NCBI GenBank assembly: GCA_030615475.1
Contig: JAUWZF010000011.1
Coordinates: forward strand, 1 to 12,044
Reading direction: 5' to 3'
Length of the DNA stretch: 12,044 bases
From: Dehalococcoidales bacterium
GTDB lineage: Bacteria; Chloroflexota; Dehalococcoidia; Dehalococcoidales; RBG-16-60-22
This document shows, piece after piece, positions 7,182-12,044 of the stretch. Within the stretch, counting starts at the first letter, position 1. Every line of letters begins with the position of its first letter. The translations under genes were made by a program, and so were the position numbers. A model generated the notes under the pieces. It ran no database searches. It was not told where the DNA came from and worked only from the letters and a program-made list of their open reading frames with translations.

Positions 7182-8492
7182 TTACTTGACCGGTTGCTTT
7201 TTATTGACGTACAGGGTTAGGCCGTCGACCCGGTTGATGACTACTTCTTCCCCGGGGTTTATTTCGCCATCTTCGGAGACGGCATTCCAGCGCTCTCCTT
7301 TGAAGAATACGGTGCCCTCGGGCTTCAGGGCGATTTTTACCGTGGCTGTCTTGCCGATCAGGTCCTCGCGCCCGGTCTTGGCCTGCTTGCGGTGGGCGCT
7401 TATGGCGCGGTGGATGACGAAGCTAAGGACCCCGGTGATAGTGATGGTCACGGTGGCGATAAGCCACGGGTCTATCCTGAATACGGGGGATGCCCCCTGG
7501 AACAGGATTAATGAGCCGATAACCAGCGCTACGACACCGCCGGCGGTGAATATCCCGAAGGTAGTCGTCAGCACTTCACCGATGAAGAGACCGATGGCCA
7601 GAACGATGAGTAATATCCCGGCGTAATTTACCGGCAGCATTCCCAGCGAGTAGAAGGCCATCAGCAGGCTGATGCCGCCGACCACTCCCGGGAAAATAAG
7701 GCCTGGATTGAATATCTCCACCATGATACCCATCGTGGCTATACTGAGCAGTAAATACGCTATATTGGGGTCGGCGATGGCGTACAGGAAACTCTCAATG
7801 GTCCGCATGGGGACGTCATTGATAATGGCGTCACGGGTTTGCAGCGTGACTACCTGGTTGTTGAGCAGGGTTACCTGCCGGCCGTCCAGCTGAGCGACGA
7901 GGGTTTCGAGGTCGGGGGCAACCATGTCGATGACATTGAGTTCCAGGGCTTCGCTCTCGGTGGCGGAGACGCTCTCGCGCACGGCGTTTTCTGCCCATTC
8001 CATGTTGCGCCCGTGAGTCGCGGCGAGACTCCTGATATAGGCGGCGGCATCATTGAGTATCTTTTCTTCCATGGCTCCGGGTATGTCTTCACCGCCCATT
8101 GCCACCGGGTGCGCGGCGCCAATGGCGGTGTTCGGTGCCATAACCGCAACATGGGCGGCGATGGTAATGAAGACTCCAGCCGAAGCTGCCCTTGCTCCCG
8201 ACGGAGCGACATAGACGACCACCGGTACGCGGGAGTTGACGATGAGCTGGATGATATCACGCATGGCGGTGTCCAGTCCGCCGGGTGTGTCCAGCTGGAT
8301 GATAAGAGCCTGTGCCCCGCTGTTCTCGGCCTCTTCAATGCCACGCTCCACGTAGTCAATCAGGACGGGATTAATAGCCCCCTTGATGGTAAGAACGTTG
8401 ACATGGGGAGTCTGCGCATAGACGCCGGCACCTATAGACAGGGCCAGCAACAGAAATGCGAGCGCCAGTATTATTCGTCTGATTTTAATCAT
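7182..8492 (-). CDS. Long NfeD: membrane-bound ClpP-class serine protease
   Basis: This 436-aa protein has the full long-NfeD architecture. A signal peptide or anchor (1-26, ending VYAQ) is followed by a ClpP-like protease domain (about 30-225), four or five membrane helices (about 244-262, 264-285, 288-306, 311-331, 343-362), and a C-terminal OB-fold (about 375-433). The catalytic dyad of the family, known from Pyrococcus PH1510 (Ser97/Lys138), is matched by Ser104 in GARAASAGVF and Lys144 in AMEEKILNDAA, with almost the same spacing; LDTPGGLDTAM (68-78) supplies the oxyanion-hole region. The protease domain should lie outside the cytoplasmic membrane. In PH1510 the substrate is the C-terminal hydrophobic part of the partner stomatin, and a slipin is the third gene of this operon. 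The ATG at 8490-8492 has only a weak AGGTTT upstream. A promoter is seen at 8519-8547. Confidence 0.93.
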   Translation of the reverse strand: MIKIRRIILALAFLLLALSIGAGVYAQTPHVNVLTIKGAINPVLIDYVERGIEEAENSGAQALIIQLDTPGGLDTAMRDIIQLIVNSRVPVVVYVAPSGARAASAGVFITIAAHVAVMAPNTAIGAAHPVAMGGEDIPGAMEEKILNDAAAYIRSLAATHGRNMEWAENAVRESVSATESEALELNVIDMVAPDLETLVAQLDGRQVTLLNNQVVTLQTRDAIINDVPMRTIESFLYAIADPNIAYLLLSIATMGIMVEIFNPGLIFPGVVGGISLLMAFYSLGMLPVNYAGILLIVLAIGLFIGEVLTTTFGIFTAGGVVALVIGSLILFQGASPVFRIDPWLIATVTITITGVLSFVIHRAISAHRKQAKTGREDLIGKTATVKIALKPEGTVFFKGERWNAVSEDGEINPGEEVVINRVDGLTLYVNKKQPVK

Positions 8493-8518
8493 AACTTGAA
8501 ACCTGCAAATTCCATCTC

Positions 8519-8547
8519 ATTATAATTGTATAACAGTTTTAATGCAA
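8519..8547 (-). promoter_or_regulatory. Promoter of the nfeD-nfeD-slipin operon
   Basis: On the minus strand TATAAT (8519-8524) is a perfect -10 box and TTGCAT (8542-8547) a partial -35 box, with an ideal 17-nt spacer. The expected start is near 8512, giving a leader of about 20 nt before the ATG. It is divergent from the his genes. Confidence 0.55.
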
Positions 8548-8600
8548 TTTAAACTGCGCTTGATAGACAAGGAGCTTTCATTGGTCGGAATTGAATAGCT

Positions 8601-8620
8601 GCGTAAATTAGTGTAAATTA
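8601..8620 (+). repeat. Tandem 10-bp direct repeat upstream of hisZ
   Basis: GCGTAAATTA and GTGTAAATTA are adjacent and differ at one base. The 10-bp period places both on the same face of the helix, as in some regulator sites. It lies about 40 nt before the hisZ start, next to a TATAGT (8622-8627) that could be a -10 box but has no good -35 box. A role in control of the histidine genes is a guess; no T-box or leader peptide rich in His codons was seen. Confidence 0.35.
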
Positions 8621-8657
8621 ATATAGTATTTATGTTCCAGGTGTATGAGGAAAAAGC

Positions 8658-9917
8658 ATGAAAATCCAGAGGTGTAAAGGGATGCGGGACCTCTCCACTG
8701 CGGAAATGACGGTATTCCGCCTGGTGGAGGGGATATGCCGCGATGTCTGTTCCGGCTGGGGCTATCAGGAGGTCAGGACGCCGACCATCGAGTACCTGCA
8801 CCTGTTTACCTCGGCGGGGACGCTGACTCCCGGCATGCTGGGTAAGGTGTATTCTTTCCTGGACTGGGACGGCTGGAGTGGGGAGAGGGTGGTGTTGCGT
8901 CCTGACGGCACTATTCCGGTCGCTCGACTGTACACCGAAAGCCTGCAGGGCCGGGGACTGGCCAGGCTCTTTTATGCCGCGAACATATTTATTTTTGAAG
9001 AGGTCGGGGAGAAAACGAGGGAGAGGTGGCAGTGCGGGGCCGAGCTTATCGGGGCGGGGTCGGCCATGGCTGAAGTCGAACTGATAGCGCTGTCCCTGGA
9101 AGTCCTGAAGAAACTGGGACTGAAAGGCGTGGAACTGCGGCTGTCGCACGCCGGTCTGATTAAGGCGTTGCTGGTAAAACTCGGTCTCAGCCCGGAAGAG
9201 CAGAATAAAATGTTCGACCGTATTCTGGATGGGGATGCCGAAGCGCTGGCTGAAGTCAGCCGGGAGTCGCCGGAGGTCGGCAATACTCTGCGGCCTTTCC
9301 TGAGTCGGAAAGGGCAATCGCCCGGGTTTCTCAGGGACCAGAGGGCTCTCCTTGCCCGGAGCGTGCCGGAAATTAGCCCGCACCTCGATGATTTCCTGAA
9401 GACCGTGGCCCTTCTGGATGAACTGGGGGTAAAGTATCAGATAAACATTGCCTCCGGGGCCGGCTTTGAATACTATACCGGCATGATATTTCAACTCTTC
9501 ATCGGCAAAGAGAAGGTGGGCGGGGGAGGTCGGTACGACGCCCTGATTCCGTCCATGGGGGGTGGGGATGTGCCCGCCTCCGGCTTTGCGCTGTACCTCG
9601 ACCGCCTGATGGACCTGGCGAAATCGGAGGCCATCGTCGGGCCGGTGGCCCGGAGAGTTCTGGTACGGGTAAAGTCCGGCAATGCCATGAAGGAGGCTTT
9701 TAAAGTAGCCGACAACCTGCGTAGGGCCGGATATACCGCCGAGCTTGACCTCGATGGTAAAAAAACTGATTTAAAGTGGGTAATCGAGGTACAGAGCGAG
9801 GTACCGACGTTCACGCTGGTTGACAATGTAAAGTCCAGACGGGTCGATTTTGAGACATACAACGAGGTTCTAAAACAAATGGAGGGGGAAGGTGGCGATA
9901 AAGATAGCCCTGCCTAA
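8658..9917 (+). CDS. hisZ: ATP phosphoribosyltransferase regulatory subunit HisZ (HisRS paralogue)
   Basis: This 419-aa protein has the class II histidyl-tRNA synthetase fold: RPDGT (81-85), a motif 2-like segment (104-132), EYYTG (271-275), GGGGRYD (288-294), a motif 3-like PASGFALYLDRL (306-317), and a C-terminal region (about 332-405) resembling the HisRS anticodon-binding domain. Key synthetase residues are missing: the motif 2 arginine (usually FRYER) is replaced in IFIFEE, and the arginine of the RGLDYYTG signature is replaced in SGAGFEYYTG. It should not charge tRNA and is best called HisZ, the partner needed by short-form HisG for activity and for histidine feedback in the first step of histidine synthesis. 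The place directly before hisG, with a 26-nt overlap, supports this. Start: ATG at 8658 with GAGG 7 nt upstream. It carries more C-terminal sequence than the shortest HisZ proteins. Confidence 0.88.
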   Translation: MKIQRCKGMRDLSTAEMTVFRLVEGICRDVCSGWGYQEVRTPTIEYLHLFTSAGTLTPGMLGKVYSFLDWDGWSGERVVLRPDGTIPVARLYTESLQGRGLARLFYAANIFIFEEVGEKTRERWQCGAELIGAGSAMAEVELIALSLEVLKKLGLKGVELRLSHAGLIKALLVKLGLSPEEQNKMFDRILDGDAEALAEVSRESPEVGNTLRPFLSRKGQSPGFLRDQRALLARSVPEISPHLDDFLKTVALLDELGVKYQINIASGAGFEYYTGMIFQLFIGKEKVGGGGRYDALIPSMGGGDVPASGFALYLDRLMDLAKSEAIVGPVARRVLVRVKSGNAMKEAFKVADNLRRAGYTAELDLDGKKTDLKWVIEVQSEVPTFTLVDNVKSRRVDFETYNEVLKQMEGEGGDKDSPA

Positions 9918-11298
9918 AGGGCGTTTATTGAGAAAGACGGCGGCCGTGCTCCAGAAGGCGGCATGGGGCCTGGACGAATACCACTCCAACATGGGTTTCT
10001 ACCGGCCCAGGTCGGAAAAATTCCCGGACGTTCTTATCAGGGTCTTTCACGAGAAGGATATCCCCATCCAGATAGCCATGGGGAACTACGACCTGGGGAT
10101 TTGCTGCCTGGACTGGATTGAAGAGCTGCTGGCGAAATACCCCAGCAGCGACCTCGTCAAGGTAAGAGACCTCTTGTACGGGGAGGGTGCGTTATATGTG
10201 GCATCCACCTCCGTACCGGGAGACCTGCGGCAGAACGGGGCCCCGATACGTATCGCCAGCGAGTATCCCAATCTGGCAGAAACTTTCGCGCTAAGGAAGC
10301 GTATGAGTCGTTTCAGCATCTTCCCGGTGTGGGGTGCCGCCGAGGCCTACCCTCCGGAGAATGCGGACATGGTTTTGCTTTCGGCTAAAGCCGGTGAGGA
10401 ACTGGCCGACTACGGTATGGTGCCGGTAAGCAAGATGCTCGACTTCAGCGCCTTTCTCATTGCTAATAGAAATAGCTGGGAGACCAAGAACCTTGATAAA
10501 CTGGTAGCGTCCATTTGCGATACGTTGCCGGAAGTCGAGAAAAAGGCGACTGTCAGGGAAGAAGTCGGTCAAGCGGGAATAAAGGCGCGTAAACGTGCTG
10601 TAAAAGCAGCCGGGGATACCGTCAGGCTGGCCCTCCCCGACGGGCACCAGCAGCAGCCGACGGTTGACTTATTAAACAGGGCCTGTATCGAGGTTGACGA
10701 CTATCCGTCGGAGACGGGGAATCGCCGCCCGAAAATTAACATTGACGGCGTAACGGTCAAGGTTATCCGACCTCAGGATATGCCGTTGCAGGTGGCCAAC
10801 GGGAATTTCGACCTGGCGATTACCGGGCGGGACTGGCTGACCGAACACCTGGACCAGTTCCCGTCGAGTCCGGTTAAGGAACTTCTGGACCTTAAGTCCA
10901 GCCGGGTAAGAATCGTGGCGGTAGTCAGCCGGGAGCTTTCGGTCGATGATACCGGCGGTTTGCGGCAGCTCATTGCCGAAAGGGAAGAACCGTTTCGGGT
11001 CGCCTCGGAGTATGTGAATATCGCTGACAAGTACGCCCGGGACAATCACCTCGGGCACTACCGGGTAATTCCCACCTGGGGGGCCACCGAAGCCTTCCTG
11101 CCGGAAGACGCCGACCTGCTTATAGAGAATACGGAGACGGGGCGGACTATTGCCCGGCACAACCTTAAGATAATCGACACGCTCTTCGAATCGACGGGCT
11201 GCCTTATCGGTAATGCAGGTACCGTATCCGATTCTGCTAAAAACAGGCGGATTGAGGCTCTCGTGAAGCGACTGCGGGCGGCTGTAGAGGATATATAA
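9892..11298 (+). CDS. hisG: ATP phosphoribosyltransferase HisG, tandem two-domain fusion
   Basis: HisG joins ATP and PRPP to N1-(5-phosphoribosyl)-ATP, the first step of histidine synthesis. A short-form HisG has about 210 residues and a long form about 300; this protein has 468 and consists of two HisG catalytic domains in tandem (about 3-215 and 244-466) with a charged linker (216-243). Parallel landmarks are DIPIQIAMGNYDLGI/DMPLQVANGNFDLAI, RIASEYPN/RVASEYVN and VWGAAEA/TWGATEA. Domain 1 keeps the N-terminal ALPKGRL, but its PRPP loop is degenerate (SAKAGEEL where TG-x-T is expected) and ITG is changed to ICC. Domain 2 keeps the PRPP loop (ENTETGRT, 412-419) and ITGRDW, but the N-terminal motif is altered to ALPDGHQ. 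Start: GTG at 9892 with GGAGGGGGAA just upstream, inside the end of hisZ. The hisD ATG follows the stop with no gap. The gene is one open frame without a break. Confidence 0.9.
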   Translation: MAIKIALPKGRLLRKTAAVLQKAAWGLDEYHSNMGFYRPRSEKFPDVLIRVFHEKDIPIQIAMGNYDLGICCLDWIEELLAKYPSSDLVKVRDLLYGEGALYVASTSVPGDLRQNGAPIRIASEYPNLAETFALRKRMSRFSIFPVWGAAEAYPPENADMVLLSAKAGEELADYGMVPVSKMLDFSAFLIANRNSWETKNLDKLVASICDTLPEVEKKATVREEVGQAGIKARKRAVKAAGDTVRLALPDGHQQQPTVDLLNRACIEVDDYPSETGNRRPKINIDGVTVKVIRPQDMPLQVANGNFDLAITGRDWLTEHLDQFPSSPVKELLDLKSSRVRIVAVVSRELSVDDTGGLRQLIAEREEPFRVASEYVNIADKYARDNHLGHYRVIPTWGATEAFLPEDADLLIENTETGRTIARHNLKIIDTLFESTGCLIGNAGTVSDSAKNRRIEALVKRLRAAVEDI

Positions 11299-12044
11299 AT
11301 GAGAATCATCGAAGGCTTTAAATCGGCAAAGTCAATATTGTCCCGGCAGACCCCGAAAGAGTCGCCGGGCAGTGACGACCGCGAGCGGGTAGTCAGGCAA
11401 ATCGTCAACGATGTGCGTGAAAGAGGCGATGCCGCCCTTTTTGAGTACACCGAGAAGTTCGACGGCGTTAAATTGACCTCGCTGGAGGTAGATAAAAAGC
11501 AGATAGACCGGGCTTACCGTGAGGTAGATGCCGGACTTCTCTCCGCCCTGAAACTGGCCGCAGAGCGAATAACTGCTTTCCACACGGAGCAGAAAAACAT
11601 TCTCTTGCGTGAGAGTACCGGGGCGAATTTAGGCTGGCTGATACGCCCGCTGAAACGGGTCGGTGTCCATGTCCCCGGTTTCTCGGCACCGCTGCCGTCA
11701 TCGCTGCTGATGACGGCCGTTCCCGCCAGGGTGGCCGGTGTTAAAGAGGTCATCCTGGTGACGCCGCCGGGAAAGCAGGGAAAGGTCTCGCCGATAACGC
11801 TGGCGGCGGCAAAGATAGCCGGGGTCGACCGTGTTTTTGCCATCGGCGGCGCCCAGGCCATTGCCGCCCTGGCCTTCGGCACCGAGTCGGTCCCCGGGGT
11901 GGACAAGGTCTGTGGGCCGGGTAATATCTTTGTTTCGCTGGCCAAGAAAATAGTCTACGGAGCGGTCGGTATCGACGGGCTTTACGGGCCGAGCGAGGTT
12001 ATCATCATCGCCGATGAAACGGCCAATCCGGAGTATTGCGCCGC
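11299..12044 (+). CDS. hisD: Histidinol dehydrogenase HisD, 5' part (cut by window end)
   Basis: HisD oxidises L-histidinol to histidine in two NAD-dependent steps, the last of the pathway. The first 248 codons are in the window; a full protein has about 430. Family landmarks are VRERGDAALFEYTEKFDG (39-56), IRPLKRVGVHVPG (115-127), PSSLLMTAVPARVAGVKEV (133-151), GGAQAIAALAFGTESVPGVDKV (183-204), GPGN (206-209) and VGIDGLYGPSEVIIIAD (223-239). The Zn-ligand regions lie beyond the window. Two usually conserved spots differ: VPGG reads VPGF (125-128) and AGPSEV reads YGPSEV. These may mark a lineage variant or a HisD-like dehydrogenase with another substrate, but the operon position after hisZ-hisG argues for HisD. 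The ATG (11299-11301) abuts the hisG stop; no clear ribosome-binding site is seen, so coupled translation is likely. Confidence 0.88.
   Translation, partial: MRIIEGFKSAKSILSRQTPKESPGSDDRERVVRQIVNDVRERGDAALFEYTEKFDGVKLTSLEVDKKQIDRAYREVDAGLLSALKLAAERITAFHTEQKNILLRESTGANLGWLIRPLKRVGVHVPGFSAPLPSSLLMTAVPARVAGVKEVILVTPPGKQGKVSPITLAAAKIAGVDRVFAIGGAQAIAALAFGTESVPGVDKVCGPGNIFVSLAKKIVYGAVGIDGLYGPSEVIIIADETANPEYCA

Noticed and set aside
7839..8525. 228-codon plus-strand ORF opposite the long NfeD
   Set aside because: It is antisense to the protease domain with clear catalytic motifs; its translation looks random.
8591..8627. hisZ promoter from TTGAAT (8591-8596) and TATAGT (8622-8627)
   Set aside because: The spacer would be 25 nt, too long. 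TTGAAT with TAAATT at 17 nt is possible but too weak to list.
8521..8657. T-box or histidine attenuator leader before hisZ
   Set aside because: No T-box consensus, no run of His codons and no terminator/antiterminator pair could be seen.
8520..9494. 324-codon minus-strand ORF opposite hisZ
   Set aside because: It is an antisense shadow of the strongly supported hisZ; its translation is rich in His, Pro, Arg and Gln and shows no domain.

Overview
The window looks like chromosomal DNA from a Chloroflexota bacterium, probably of the Dehalococcoidia or a close relative. The pointers are a stand-alone 16S rRNA gene with no tRNA or 23S gene after it, a lone archaellum-type KaiC/ArlH-like ATPase, a split HisZ/HisG system, and stomatin/NfeD operons. 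This placement is an inference; the 16S gene itself would settle it.

Layout. Positions 1-1130 (minus strand) hold two small putative membrane-protein genes and two truncated tRNA-like 5' halves. Each tRNA half sits over the 3' end of one of the two genes, and the outer half runs into an intrinsic terminator. Positions 1030-2741 are a complete minus-strand 16S rRNA unit: promoter, leader hairpin, both arms of a processing stem and the mature gene. Positions 2757-4202 are a two-gene minus-strand operon (NfeD-like protein, then SPFH/QmcA-like protein) with a near-consensus promoter; it ends only 15 bp before the 16S promoter. Positions 4384-6004 are two plus-strand genes, an ArlH/KaiC-like ATPase and biotin protein ligase, closed by a strong hairpin between convergent genes. 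Positions 6093-8547 are a second minus-strand SPFH/NfeD operon (long NfeD serine protease, short NfeD, slipin). Positions 8658-12044 are the start of a plus-strand histidine operon (hisZ, hisG, hisD, the last cut by the window end).

How the genes work together. The two SPFH/NfeD loci probably form membrane microdomain and quality-control complexes: the long NfeD is a membrane serine protease, and the OB-fold NfeD proteins are expected partners of the SPFH scaffolds. The short NfeD of the second locus is clearly related to the C-terminal end of the long one. The histidine genes are translationally coupled (26-nt overlap, then direct abutment) and encode the first step (HisZ plus HisG) and the last steps (HisD) of histidine synthesis.

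The most unusual items are: (1) HisG is a tandem fusion of two HisG domains that have lost different signature motifs; (2) two tRNA-Ile-like 5' halves frame a small gene, supply the stop codons of two genes, and one has become a terminator; (3) the 16S gene is unlinked but keeps a clear processing stem. No CRISPR array, insertion sequence or complete tRNA gene was found.
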